Assembly (NCBI RefSeq): GCF_004366075.1 | Contig: NZ_SODU01000002.1 | Location: 1,822,186 to 1,886,185 of the forward strand | From: Kribbella pratensis | GTDB lineage: Bacteria; Actinomycetota; Actinomycetes; Propionibacteriales; Kribbellaceae | Direction: 5' to 3' | Length of the DNA: 64,000 nt | The notes under the pieces: generated by a model | What the model was told of the DNA's origin: nothing | What the model saw: only the letters and a program-made list of their open reading frames with translations | Database searches by the model: none | Part shown: piece after piece, positions 17,193-25,961 of the stretch | Layout: every line of letters starts with the position of its first letter | Numbering within the stretch: the first letter of the stretch is position 1 | Program-made: the position numbers and the translations under genes

Positions 17193-18065
17193 TCAGGCCT
17201 TCAGCCCCGACATGGCGATGGAGTCGGTCAGGTAGCGCTGGAGGAGGCCGAAGACGAGGAGGCTGGGGACCACCGTGATGGTGGCGCCGGCCATGAGTTG
17301 GTTGATGGGGACGGCTTGGCCTTGGAGGGTGGCCAGGCCGACGGTGAGGGTCTGCATCTTGCCGGACTGGCCGATGACGAGCGGCCACAGGAAGTCGTTC
17401 CAGTGCCAGAGGAAGACGAAGATGCCCAGTGTCGCCAGCACCGGGCGGACCAGGGGCAGGACGATCATCGTGAAGATCCGCCACTCGGGCGCACCGTCGA
17501 TCTCGGCGGCCTCGAACAGCTCGTCGGGCAGTTGCATGATGAACTGGCGCATCAGGAACACCGCCTGCGAGTTCGCCAGCGTCGGCACGATCAGGCCCCA
17601 GTAGCTGTCCACCCAGTCCAGCTTCGCGACCAGGATGTACGACGGGATCAGCGTCGCCTGGAACGGGACCATCAGCGTGGCCAGGAACGCCCAGAACATG
17701 ATCTCCCGGCCGGGGAACTTCTTCTTCGCGAACGCGTACCCGGCCATCGACGCGAACAGCAGCACGCACGCCACGGACACCAGCGAGTAGAGCAGCGAGT
17801 TCACCGTCCACCGCGGGATGTCCGAGCTGGACAGCACCTTCGAGAAGTTCTCCAGCGTGAAGTTCGCCGGGTTCAGCGCGTCCGGGAACGTCCGCCCGCT
17901 CGGCGGCGCGAACGCGACCAGCACCATCGCCGCGAACGGCACGATCGTCACGATCGCCGTCAGCGCCAGCAAGGTCGGCAACGTCAGCCGGCCCCCCGTA
18001 CGCCGTCCTGCCGTCGGTGCCTCCACTACCGGCCGGACCGGCGGGCGGTCGAGTACCTGAGCCAT
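17193..18065 (-). CDS. carbohydrate ABC transporter permease (MalG type)
   Basis: Inner-membrane permease, 290 residues with six predicted helices. The cytoplasmic EAA loop reads EAAEIDGAPEWRIFTMIVLPL, the contact site for the ATPase. It directly follows the MalF-type gene (stop and start adjacent) and ends the operon binding protein - MalF - MalG. No ATPase gene is present; actinobacteria commonly serve several such importers with one shared MsiK/UgpC-type ATPase, which is the likely case here. Confidence 0.93.
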   Translation of the reverse strand: MAQVLDRPPVRPVVEAPTAGRRTGGRLTLPTLLALTAIVTIVPFAAMVLVAFAPPSGRTFPDALNPANFTLENFSKVLSSSDIPRWTVNSLLYSLVSVACVLLFASMAGYAFAKKKFPGREIMFWAFLATLMVPFQATLIPSYILVAKLDWVDSYWGLIVPTLANSQAVFLMRQFIMQLPDELFEAAEIDGAPEWRIFTMIVLPLVRPVLATLGIFVFLWHWNDFLWPLVIGQSGKMQTLTVGLATLQGQAVPINQLMAGATITVVPSLLVFGLLQRYLTDSIAMSGLKA

Positions 18066-18989
18066 CTAGTCGTCCCTCCCGACGAGCCGGCGCTGTACGA
18101 GCGAGACGATCAGCACGATCAGGAACAGCACCAGACCGATCGCGCTGGCGTAACCGAAGTCGAAGTACTTGAAACCGCTGTCGTACAGGAAGTACACGAG
18201 CGAGTAGCTGGACCGCACCGGTCCGCCGCCGGTCATCACGTACATCGCGTCGAAGACCTGGAAGGCGCCGATGGTCTCGATCACCAGCACGAAGAACAGC
18301 ACCGGCCGCAGCTGCGGCAGCGTCACGTACCGGAACCGCTGCCAGGTACTCGCCCCGTCGATCATGGCGGCCTCGAGGTACGACTTCGGCACCGCCTGCA
18401 GACCCGCGAGCAGGATCAGCATCGAGTACCCGAAACCCTTCCACGCCGACGTGACCGCGATCGACGGCAGCACGGTGCCTGACTGGCTGAGGAAGTCGAT
18501 CGGACCGATGCTCACCAGCCCGAGTACGGCGTTCAGCAGCCCGTCCTGCGCGTCGTAGATCCACTTCCAGATCACCGCGGCCAGCACGATGCTGGTCACG
18601 TACGGCAGGAAGAACACGCCGCGGAAGAAGCCGCGCTTCCACACCACCTGGTGGAGCAGTACGGCGGTTCCGAGCGACAGCAGGACTGTCAGCGGGACGA
18701 AGATCACCGTGTAGGTGATCGTCACCAGCAGCGCCTCGTGGAACACCTTGTCCGACAACAGCCGCGTGTAGTTGTCGAGCGCGATGAAGTCCCACTTGCC
18801 GCTGATCCGGTAGTCGGTCAGCGAGAGGAAGAAGGCCCCGATCGCGGGCAGGAACCGGAACAGCAGGAACAGCACCAGCATGGGGGCGACGAACAGCAGA
18901 CCCACCCAGGGTCTGCGCCGCGGCCCACCTCGACGACGGCCGGCCGCGGGTCCCGCCCGACCCGCGACCGTGTCGGTTGTGTCGGTCAA
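18066..18989 (-). CDS. carbohydrate ABC transporter permease (MalF type)
   Basis: Membrane subunit, 307 residues. The Arg-rich N-terminus (RRRGGPRRRP) is followed by six helices beginning VGLLFVAPMLVLFLLF; the EAA motif reads EAAMIDGASTWQRFRYVTLPQ. Its start overlaps the end of the binding-protein gene by 4 bp, and its stop abuts the MalG-type start, so the three genes are translationally coupled. Confidence 0.93.
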   Translation of the reverse strand: MTDTTDTVAGRAGPAAGRRRGGPRRRPWVGLLFVAPMLVLFLLFRFLPAIGAFFLSLTDYRISGKWDFIALDNYTRLLSDKVFHEALLVTITYTVIFVPLTVLLSLGTAVLLHQVVWKRGFFRGVFFLPYVTSIVLAAVIWKWIYDAQDGLLNAVLGLVSIGPIDFLSQSGTVLPSIAVTSAWKGFGYSMLILLAGLQAVPKSYLEAAMIDGASTWQRFRYVTLPQLRPVLFFVLVIETIGAFQVFDAMYVMTGGGPVRSSYSLVYFLYDSGFKYFDFGYASAIGLVLFLIVLIVSLVQRRLVGRDD

Positions 18990-20251
18990 CGCTGCCTCGA
19001 GAGCAGGTCGTTGGCCTGCTTGGCGGCGTCGTCCAGCGCCTGCTGCGGCTGCTTCTTGCCGGTCAGCACGGCCTGGATCTCGGTGCTCAGGAACGACATG
19101 ATCTGCCGCGCCGCCGGGTTCGGCTCACCTGGTACGGCGTACTGCAGCGCGTCGTGGAACTTCGCCGCCATCGGGTCGGTCGACTCGGACTTGGCGTCGT
19201 TGCGCGGCGAGTAGAACCCGGACGCCTTGCTGAGCGCGTCCAGTTGCGCCGGCTGCATCATGAAGGACAGGAACTTCTTGGCCCCATCGGTGTTCTCCGA
19301 GGCCGCGTTCACGACCAGACCCCCCGGCAGGCCGAAGCCGACCTGCTTCTTGCCGGTCAGCGGTGTACCGATCTCGACGTTCGCCGCGCCCCACGTCTTC
19401 GCCACCGTTGCGGCGTCGGCCGGCACGCTGGTCATCGCCATCGCGACCTGCCCCTTGCCGAACGGCGAGTCGGCGACGACGTTGCCCGCGGTGAGCGCGG
19501 TCTTCGGGATCGCGCCCTCGTCCCACAGGCTCTTCAGGAAGGTCAGCGCCTCCAGGCCGGGGGCCTGGTTGAAGCTGACGCTCTTGCCGTCGTCGGCGAA
19601 CACCTTCCCGCCGGCCTGCCACAGCAGCGGGTAGAAGTTCAGGTTCAGCGTCGCCTCCGGCGAGGCCGAGTAGTCCAGCGTGGAGAACCCGGCCGCCTTG
19701 AGCTTCGGCGCGGCCGCCTTGATCTCGTCCCAGGTCTCCGGCGGCTTGCTGATCCCGGCCTTGGTCAGGACGGTCTTGTTGTACATCGTCGTCGTGACCG
19801 TGTGGTAGATCGGGGCGCCGTACACCTTGCCCTCGACGGTCAGGCCGGGGATCGCGGCCGGCAGGAACTTGTCCTTCTCCGGGGTGACCACGTCGTCGAC
19901 CGGCTCCAGCGAGCCGCTCTTCACGTACTGCGGGATCTGGTCCGGGATCATCAGCAGGACGTCCGGACCCTTCCCGCCGGAGAATGCGGCCGCGACCTTC
20001 TCCTCCCGGCCCTTCCACGGCTGGTTCTCCAGCTTCAGGTCGATGCCGGAGTTGGCCGCCTCGAAGTCGGTCTCGACCTTCTTCCAGTAGGCGTCGCTGG
20101 CCGCCTGGTCGGCGATCACCGGGTACATCCAGAGCGTGACGCTCTTCTTGCCGGCGGAGCCGCCGTCGTCGCCTCCGCCGCACGAGCTGAGCGCAGCGGC
20201 GAGAACGAGCGCGGTAAGTGGTGCCGCGATGCGGCGGACGGTCGATTTCAT
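18986..20251 (-). CDS. extracellular sugar-binding lipoprotein of ABC transporter
   Basis: Solute-binding protein of the MalE-like family 1, 421 residues. Lipoprotein signal peptide MKSTVRRIAAPLTALVLAAA with lipobox LSSC (Cys at about residue 24) and a Gly/Asp linker, so it is anchored outside the cell membrane. First gene of the three-gene importer operon; operator site 3 lies 48-69 bp upstream of the start. The ligand cannot be told from sequence; the regulon suggests the same substrate that feeds the enolase-superfamily and DapA-fold enzymes. Confidence 0.92.
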   Translation of the reverse strand: MKSTVRRIAAPLTALVLAAALSSCGGGDDGGSAGKKSVTLWMYPVIADQAASDAYWKKVETDFEAANSGIDLKLENQPWKGREEKVAAAFSGGKGPDVLLMIPDQIPQYVKSGSLEPVDDVVTPEKDKFLPAAIPGLTVEGKVYGAPIYHTVTTTMYNKTVLTKAGISKPPETWDEIKAAAPKLKAAGFSTLDYSASPEATLNLNFYPLLWQAGGKVFADDGKSVSFNQAPGLEALTFLKSLWDEGAIPKTALTAGNVVADSPFGKGQVAMAMTSVPADAATVAKTWGAANVEIGTPLTGKKQVGFGLPGGLVVNAASENTDGAKKFLSFMMQPAQLDALSKASGFYSPRNDAKSESTDPMAAKFHDALQYAVPGEPNPAARQIMSFLSTEIQAVLTGKKQPQQALDDAAKQANDLLSRQR

Positions 20252-20298
20252 CGCACCCCCAGGGTGTCCGGAAGTCAGGGCCGGAAAGTGTAGAACCG

Positions 20299-20320
20299 AA
20301 TAACGGTCAGGACCGAAAGT
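20299..20320. promoter_or_regulatory. cluster operator, site 3 (upstream of ABC importer)
   Basis: AATAACGGTC-AG-GACCGAAAGT: same GGTC/GACC core and spacing as sites 1, 2 and 4, and the same right flank (CCGAAAGT) as site 4. Located upstream of the binding-protein start at 20251. Confidence 0.75.
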
Positions 20321-20341
20321 AGCTGGGGTGAATTTCGGCTG

Positions 20342-22357
20342 TCAACGGCTGATATCAATCCGGAACAGCTCGGAGCCGCTCGTCATCAGCAGTTGGTGAT
20401 CCCCGCGGACGCCGAGCCGCCGGTGGGCGTGCGCGACGAACAGCGTCGGGACGGCCTTCGCCCCCGGCGCGATCCGGTAGATCTTGTTCAGGTCGATGCT
20501 CACGTAAACGGCCTCCGGCGTGGCCACGATGTCGCCGCTGGAGGTCGTTGTCCCGAGCGTGAAGGACTTCTTCAGCTTGCCGGTGTCCGGCGCCACCGCG
20601 AACACGGTCTTCCCGGCCACGCCCCACAGCAGGCCGTCCGGCCCCATCGTGACCGAGGACACCGTTGCGGCCTTCGGCACCGGCACGGTCTCCCAGAGTT
20701 TCTTCTTCTTGGCCACGTCCCACGCGAACACTGTGCCCGCTTCCCGGGTCGGCGGCGTGGTGGCCAGGCCGCCGACGATCGACGTACCGCCGTACACGAT
20801 CCCGCAGTGCGAGGTGAGGCCGAAGACAGACTCGTCCTGGACGACGTTGCGGTACTTCTCCGCGGTGTTCGTCGCCGGGTCGTAGATCACCAGCGCGCCG
20901 CCGAGCCGGTCGCCGTCCGGGACGGTGCCGACCGCGATCTTGCCGTTCACCTCGGTCAGCGCGCGGGCGCGGGTCTGCAGGAGATCGGGCTTCAGGTTGA
21001 GCAGCTGCTTCGGGTTGTCCGGCGTACCGGGCGGTCCGGGGGAGTACTCCGGGCTGCTCCAGGGCTTCGTGGTGTCGTAGGAGTAGAGGCGGGCCTCCGG
21101 ATAGGCGCCGATCCAGACGGTGCCGTCCGAGCCCTCCATCAGGGCCTCGACCTGGGAGAACCGGTTGAACTTCGCCGCACCCGTGGTCGGGTTGACCACG
21201 GACACGCCGCCGTTCAGGAAGCCGCCGGCGTAGATGTTGTCCTTGCCGCCCGCGACGGACAGGATCTCGATCGGCTCCCGCCGGACCTTGGTGGTGAAGA
21301 TCTCGGACTTGCCGGTCTGCGGGTTGTACCGGAACTCCTCGCCGCGCCACAGGGTGCCGACGACGCTGGTGCCCGGGTAGTCGGGGAGGTTCAGGTCGGC
21401 GTACCCGATCGAGCGGGCGTTCTGGATCCGGCCGGTGAACATCAGGCCGGTGCCGGTCAGGGTCTTGGTGGCCGGGTCGTACTTCTTCAGTTCGCTGCTC
21501 TGGATCAGGTACAGCGAGCCGTCCGCGCCGATCGGGGAGATGTCCAGGCCGTGCGCGTTCGGGATCTCGTCGACCCAGGTGCGACTGGCGATGTCCCAGA
21601 CGTACAGCGGGCCGGGGAACGCGGTGCTGATCCGCACATAGACGCGGCCGCCGCGGGCGTTCAGGTCGTAGACGACCTTGTCGGACGGGTCGCCGAGACC
21701 GGGTGGCGACGGCAGTTCGGTGATCGCTCCGCTGGTGGCGTCGATCTCCATGATGTGCGCGTCGGGCATCGTGCCGGCGTACACCTTGCCGCCCGCGTAG
21801 TCGATGCTCTTGACGTACGTCTGGCCCGCGAGGACGGTGCCGTAGTCGCGGATCGCGCCGGTCTGGTCGTCGTACCGGAACACCTTGCCGTTCGGGAACG
21901 TGCCGCCGTACACGTTGCCCTGGTCGTCGGTGGTGATCCGCCAGATGAAGGACTCGGACGCGATCGGCCGGCCGAGGTCCTCGACGCTGCCGCCCGGCCG
22001 CAGCCGGTACAGGTGGCCGTTGTTGTACGTGCCGACGTAGATCGTGCCGTTTGGCGTCGCGGCGACCGCGTAGCTGCCGTCCGCGCCGGGCAGCGCCGCG
22101 GAGAGCAGGCTGTCGCCGGTGGCCGGGTCGATGGCGTTCAGGTACGCCGGACTTCCGGTGGACACGTTCCAGATCGCGGTCTTGCCGTTCGGGCCGGGCG
22201 CGACGGTGCCGCCGATGAGCAGTACGTCGGACAGCGGCGTACCGAGTGAGGTGACTGTGCCGACCGGTGGTTGCTGACCGGCCTGCGCCGGGCTGGTCAG
22301 GGTTGTGCCGAGCAGAGCGACGAGAGCCATTGCGAGAAGGGAGCGGACTGATCGCAT
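20342..22357 (-). CDS. secreted beta-propeller protein
   Basis: 671 residues. A Sec signal peptide MRSVRSLLAMALVALLGTTL ending in AQA-G is followed by many short beta-repeat blocks of the type NGTIYVGTYNNGHLYR, GNVYGGTFPNGKVFRYD, GKVYAGTMPDAHIMEID, as in PQQ-like, NHL or SMP-30 propellers. No catalytic motif or cell-wall anchor is visible. It carries the cluster operator (site 4) 24-45 bp upstream, so it is co-regulated with the importer and enzymes; it may bind, sense or process the substrate outside the cell. The frame opens further upstream but the ATG at 22357 begins a proper signal peptide. Confidence 0.8.
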   Translation of the reverse strand: MRSVRSLLAMALVALLGTTLTSPAQAGQQPPVGTVTSLGTPLSDVLLIGGTVAPGPNGKTAIWNVSTGSPAYLNAIDPATGDSLLSAALPGADGSYAVAATPNGTIYVGTYNNGHLYRLRPGGSVEDLGRPIASESFIWRITTDDQGNVYGGTFPNGKVFRYDDQTGAIRDYGTVLAGQTYVKSIDYAGGKVYAGTMPDAHIMEIDATSGAITELPSPPGLGDPSDKVVYDLNARGGRVYVRISTAFPGPLYVWDIASRTWVDEIPNAHGLDISPIGADGSLYLIQSSELKKYDPATKTLTGTGLMFTGRIQNARSIGYADLNLPDYPGTSVVGTLWRGEEFRYNPQTGKSEIFTTKVRREPIEILSVAGGKDNIYAGGFLNGGVSVVNPTTGAAKFNRFSQVEALMEGSDGTVWIGAYPEARLYSYDTTKPWSSPEYSPGPPGTPDNPKQLLNLKPDLLQTRARALTEVNGKIAVGTVPDGDRLGGALVIYDPATNTAEKYRNVVQDESVFGLTSHCGIVYGGTSIVGGLATTPPTREAGTVFAWDVAKKKKLWETVPVPKAATVSSVTMGPDGLLWGVAGKTVFAVAPDTGKLKKSFTLGTTTSSGDIVATPEAVYVSIDLNKIYRIAPGAKAVPTLFVAHAHRRLGVRGDHQLLMTSGSELFRIDISR

Positions 22358-22380
22358 GCGAATTGCCTCCGGGGTGCCGT

Positions 22381-22402
22381 ATTTACGGTCCTGTCCGAAA
22401 GT
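22381..22402. promoter_or_regulatory. cluster operator, site 4 (upstream of propeller gene)
   Basis: ATTTACGGTC-CT-GTCCGAAAGT: left arm identical to site 2, right flank as in site 3, with one base change (GTCC for GACC). Upstream of the secreted propeller start at 22357. Confidence 0.7.
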
Positions 22403-22484
22403 GAAGCTCTCGCGGCGTGGCCAAGTCAACGGCTCGGCACAATTTGCAGCTACTGGCAGCAACGGGTCCGGTTACGGCCAGACC

Positions 22485-23045
22485 CTAAAGCGGTGGCAGC
22501 GCGTCGAGCAGCTTCTGCAGCTTCTCGCGAGTGCGCGCGAAGTAGCTGTTCTCGCGGTGCAGCGCACGGTGGAACGCGGCGAGTTCGGCCGCCGAGATGG
22601 TGTTCGAGAACGTGCTGATCTCGGTCAGGTCGAGCCGCCGGTTGAACAGGTGCACGGTGTCCCGCCAGCGGTGCATCAGGCCGACGAGCTCTGCGTCGCG
22701 GTGCAGGCCGAGCGCGCCGGACACCAGTGCGAGATCGACCGCGGACACCACCAGCCGCGGGTACACCTGCCGGGTGGTCGGCGCGTCGGGCGAGAACCGC
22801 TCGTCGTTCAGCAGCCTGGTGTTCTCGTGCAGCTCGTTCGCGACGGCCCGCAGGACCTCGGTACGGCGTTCCGCCTCGGCCGTCAGCCGCTCGACGAAGA
22901 TGCCGGTCAGCCCGGCGACCAGCGTGAGTGAGTTGACCGCCGGCTCCCAGCGCGAGCCCTGCGGCCAGAAGAACCACAGGACGCCGAGAACGAAGGCCAG
23001 TGCGAGCAGACCGTACGTCACCGCACTGACGACGGTCCGCCTCAT
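22485..23045 (-). CDS. small membrane protein coupled to the EgtD-like gene
   Basis: 186 residues, family not recognised. Two hydrophobic segments near the N-terminus (VTYGLLALAFVLGVLWFFW and a second around VNSLTLVAGLTGIFVERL) are followed by a long, probably helical cytoplasmic part (RRTEVLRAVANELHEN and onward). Its ATG overlaps the methyltransferase stop by 4 bp (ATGA), so the two are probably made together and may interact; that is inference. Confidence 0.7.
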   Translation of the reverse strand: MRRTVVSAVTYGLLALAFVLGVLWFFWPQGSRWEPAVNSLTLVAGLTGIFVERLTAEAERRTEVLRAVANELHENTRLLNDERFSPDAPTTRQVYPRLVVSAVDLALVSGALGLHRDAELVGLMHRWRDTVHLFNRRLDLTEISTFSNTISAAELAAFHRALHRENSYFARTREKLQKLLDALPPL

Positions 23046-24193
23046 GTGGACCAGATGTCGTCGGCGAGGCTGCGTGCCGTCTCGCCGGCCCCTTCCGGTG
23101 CGAGCAGCAGCAGTTCCAGGCCGAACGGGTTCGGGCGGCGGGCGTATCGGAACTGGGACTGGATCGCCTCGACCGGCGTCAGCTGACAGGCCTCGGTCAG
23201 CCGCTTCAGCCGGGTCGTGGAGTACTTGCGGGTGGTGTAGAGCCGGATCGTGTCGCCGATCGGCAGCACCGCCTCGGTGTGGTCCGGCAGCTCCATCCGG
23301 ATCTCTTCGCCGGTGTCGTTCTGCCAGAAGATCTTCACCAGCAGCGCGTCCTCGTCCTCGACCTCGCCGACGAACTTGACCTGGTCGTTGTTGATCTTGA
23401 GGTCGGTGTTGTACCGCAGGGTGCTGGTGACGAACTCCGCGAACGCGCGGGTCTGGTGGTACTCGTCCGCGGCCGCGTCGGCGGACTCCTGGTCGAGTCG
23501 CGTCGTACTGGCCACCTCGAGCAGCAGCCGGTCCTGCGGCCGCAGCACCCGGGTGAGCGTGTCGAGCAGCTCCTCGTCGCTCTCGAAGTTGGCCAGCGTG
23601 TTGCCGGTCAGCGCGAACAGGATCGGCTCGTCGTCGACCAGCCGGGCCAGCATCTGCCCGAGCTCCTCCATGTTGTCGGCGATCGAGAAGTCGAGCTGCA
23701 CCGGAAGCACCTGGGAGACCGGGAAGCGGGCGCCGCGGACCGGCTCCAGGGTGCCCATCCGGAGCATCTCCGAGCTCATGTCCACCGGGATGTAGTACAT
23801 GTCGGGGTTGTGCCGGCGCATGTCGCTGAGGATCGTCCGGTCCTTGACGCCGGTGCCGACCCCGAGGCTGACCAGGTGGAAGCCGCCGTTCTCGACGTGC
23901 GGGCGGAGCTTGCGCCAGTGCCGCAGGAACGACTCCGCGCCGGCCTTCATGACCAGGTAGAACGGGTCGTTGGTGGCGTTCGCCCAGGCGATCGTCGGGC
24001 CGATTCCCCAATAGGAGAAGCCCGACGTGATCTGCTTGCCGTCACCGGACGTCGAGAACGGTCCGCGCAGGTCGCTGGTCAGGGTCGCGAGCTTGTCCGT
24101 CTGGTCCTCGCCGACCAGCACCAGCGACCACGCGAAGTCGTCGTCGGCCAGCGCATGCTCGAGCTTCCGGATCACGGGTACCGGCTCTGCCAC
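23042..24193 (-). CDS. EgtD-like SAM-dependent methyltransferase
   Basis: 383 residues resembling the histidine-specific methyltransferase (EgtD) family. SAM site VSLGVGTGVKDRTIL, then YYIPVDMSSEML and ALTGNTLANFESDEELL, the family pattern for SAM and the bound amino acid. No EgtB, EgtC or EgtA is near, and length and C-terminus (about 60 residues beyond the usual 320) differ from true EgtD, so the substrate may be another amine. First gene of a two-gene unit with the small membrane protein. Confidence 0.75.
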   Translation of the reverse strand: MAEPVPVIRKLEHALADDDFAWSLVLVGEDQTDKLATLTSDLRGPFSTSGDGKQITSGFSYWGIGPTIAWANATNDPFYLVMKAGAESFLRHWRKLRPHVENGGFHLVSLGVGTGVKDRTILSDMRRHNPDMYYIPVDMSSEMLRMGTLEPVRGARFPVSQVLPVQLDFSIADNMEELGQMLARLVDDEPILFALTGNTLANFESDEELLDTLTRVLRPQDRLLLEVASTTRLDQESADAAADEYHQTRAFAEFVTSTLRYNTDLKINNDQVKFVGEVEDEDALLVKIFWQNDTGEEIRMELPDHTEAVLPIGDTIRLYTTRKYSTTRLKRLTEACQLTPVEAIQSQFRYARRPNPFGLELLLLAPEGAGETARSLADDIWST

Positions 24194-24236
24194 GTCTCAC
24201 CCCTCACATGATGAGAGGTCAGGTTATCGGTTACCG

Positions 24237-24250
24237 CCGGCTACTGCCGG
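24237..24250. terminator. CCGGC-tact-GCCGG hairpin
   Basis: A 5-bp GC stem directly after the cold-shock gene stop (on the minus strand), of the same GGCTANNGCC form as the hairpins at 16844 and 31650. Confidence 0.45.
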
Positions 24251-24451
24251 TCAGACAGGGGTGACCGCGTCGGCCTCGCGGCCCTTGGGTCCGTCGACGA
24301 TCTGGAACTCGACGTGCTGGCCGTCCTCGAGCGTCTTGTACCCGTCGGAGACGATCTTGCTCCAGTGCACGAACACGTCGTCCTGCCCGTCGACGGCCAG
24401 AAAACCGTAGCCCTTGTCGGCGTTGAACCACTTCACGGTGCCGCGCACCAT
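24251..24451 (-). CDS. csp: cold-shock protein
   Basis: 66-residue single cold-shock (OB-fold) domain that binds single-stranded RNA/DNA. RNP1 is KGYGFLAV, RNP2 is DVFVHW. The ATG at 24451 has AAGGAG at good spacing; the frame extends upstream to 24529 but without family similarity. KTLEDGQHVEFQIV and GPKGREADAV are typical of actinobacterial CspA-type proteins. Monocistronic, ended by the small hairpin just downstream. Confidence 0.95.
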   Translation of the reverse strand: MVRGTVKWFNADKGYGFLAVDGQDDVFVHWSKIVSDGYKTLEDGQHVEFQIVDGPKGREADAVTPV

Positions 24452-24515
24452 CGAGACTCCTTGACTACGGGATCCGCTGCACCCGGATCCCTCCGGTACT
24501 TCGCGGTCCACAAGC

Positions 24516-25898
24516 CTAGCCCAGTCCATCGGTCGAGCGGCGCACTGTCCGCGGCACTGTGAACGCGGCGGCGAGCCCGGTCACGGCGACCGAGATACCG
24601 AGCCCGAAGGCCATCCGGTACCCGGTCATCGGCGCGGCCGACGCGATCACCGGCCCGGACAGCGCGAGCCCGAGCGAGGCCCCGAGTTGCGCGGACGAGT
24701 TGAGGACGCCGGCGGCGACACCACGGTCGGTTTCCCGCACGTACGCCGTACCCGCGGTGGTGGACGCGACGGACGCCACGCCGAGGCTCACGCCCATGAC
24801 CCCGAAGCCGCTGATCAGCAGAGTCAGCGGCAGTCCTTCCGCGGGCAGCGGCAGCAGTACGGCGACACCCACAGCAACACCCGCGAATCCGGTCAACAGC
24901 GCGCGCCGTACGCCGAGCGCGCGGACTGCGGGCGGGCCGAGCAGGGAGCCACCGATCACCGCGACGTTGAAGACCGGGAAGATGAGCCCGGCCAGTGCCG
25001 GCGGCAGACGCAATGTGTCCTGCACGTACAGCGCGGCGGTCAGCATCGCCGGGCTGGTCGAGGCGGTCAACGCGGCGGCGGTGAGGTTGCCGCCGAGAAC
25101 GCCGTGGGTTCGCAGCAGCGAGGGCGGGAGCAGGGGCTGCCGCGAGGTTCGCTCGATGCGCATGAAGCCGATCATCAGCAGGGCAGCTGTTGTCAGCGCC
25201 GCCCAACCGGGCCACGCGGAGAAATCCCGCGCGATCTCCGACAGGCCGACGGCCGCCAGCACGATGCCGGCCGTGACGCAGCAGGCGCCCGGGAGATCGA
25301 GGGTGACGACGCGAGTCCGGCTCCCGCGGCCTGGGAGGCTGCGGATGCTCCAGAGCAAGGCGATGAAGCCGATCGGCACGTTGACGGCGAACACCCAGCG
25401 CCAGCCTGCGACCTGGGTGATCAGGCCGCCGAGGAACCAGCCGCTCGCCCCACCCCCGGCGCCCGCTGCCGTCCACCATCCCAGCGCTCGCCGCGCCGCT
25501 TCGGGAGGCAGGGCGTCCGACAACGCGGCCAGCGCCGCGGGAGACAGGAGTGCCGCACCGGCGCCCTGGGCGAGGCGGGCACCGATCAGAACCGCCGGGG
25601 ACCAGGCGAGAGCGCAGGCGAGCGAGGCGGCAGAGAACACGACGAGCCCGATCCGGAAGATTCGCCGTGCACCGCCGAGGTCGGCGGTCCGGCCACCGAG
25701 CACGAGCAGTCCGGCCAGCACGACCGTGTACGCCATGAACACCCAGGGGAGCGTGGCCGCGGCGAAACCCAGGTCCGCACCGATCGCCGGCAGCGCGGTG
25801 GTGACGATGGTCGCGTCCAGCACGACGACGAACTGGGCCACGCAGACGACTGCCCAGCCGGCCGAACGGGTCGAGATGTTTCCGGTCAAACCGCTCAT
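24516..25898 (-). CDS. MFS drug exporter (DHA2-like)
   Basis: 460-residue proton-coupled multidrug exporter with about 14 helices. LDATIVTTALPAIGADLGF in helix 1 is the DHA2 family signature, followed by GGRTADLGGARRIF (motif A). The ATG at 25898 overlaps a 13-bp direct repeat shared with the divergent CGNR gene, which probably regulates it. Substrate unknown. Gene neighbours do not include a biosynthetic cluster, so a protective or general role is likely. Confidence 0.9.
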   Translation of the reverse strand: MSGLTGNISTRSAGWAVVCVAQFVVVLDATIVTTALPAIGADLGFAAATLPWVFMAYTVVLAGLLVLGGRTADLGGARRIFRIGLVVFSAASLACALAWSPAVLIGARLAQGAGAALLSPAALAALSDALPPEAARRALGWWTAAGAGGGASGWFLGGLITQVAGWRWVFAVNVPIGFIALLWSIRSLPGRGSRTRVVTLDLPGACCVTAGIVLAAVGLSEIARDFSAWPGWAALTTAALLMIGFMRIERTSRQPLLPPSLLRTHGVLGGNLTAAALTASTSPAMLTAALYVQDTLRLPPALAGLIFPVFNVAVIGGSLLGPPAVRALGVRRALLTGFAGVAVGVAVLLPLPAEGLPLTLLISGFGVMGVSLGVASVASTTAGTAYVRETDRGVAAGVLNSSAQLGASLGLALSGPVIASAAPMTGYRMAFGLGISVAVTGLAAAFTVPRTVRRSTDGLG

Positions 25899-25961
25899 GA
25901 TGGAAACAGTGCCCGCGTCGGCGGATGGCAAACTGGTAAAATGCATTTTGATGGAAACAGT
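25898..25961. promoter_or_regulatory. paired 13-bp direct repeats at divergent start codons
   Basis: TGATGGAAACAGT occurs at 25898-25910 and at 25949-25961, 51 bp apart (about five helical turns), each overlapping a start codon; GTTTCC at 25878-25883 makes an inverted copy of the core. A GGTAAAAT box lies between. This is a likely operator for the adjacent CGNR protein. Confidence 0.6.

Noticed and set aside
17046..18482. Long plus-strand open frame with a GGAGG ahead of a GTG
   Set aside because: Runs antisense to two ABC permeases with clear EAA motifs; composition (Arg/Gln/Asp/His rich) is that of a shadow frame.
25879..25893. TTTCCGGTCAAACCG as a fifth cluster operator
   Set aside because: Half-site spacing differs (GGTCAAACC rather than GGTC-NN-GACC) and it lies inside the coding start of an unrelated exporter.
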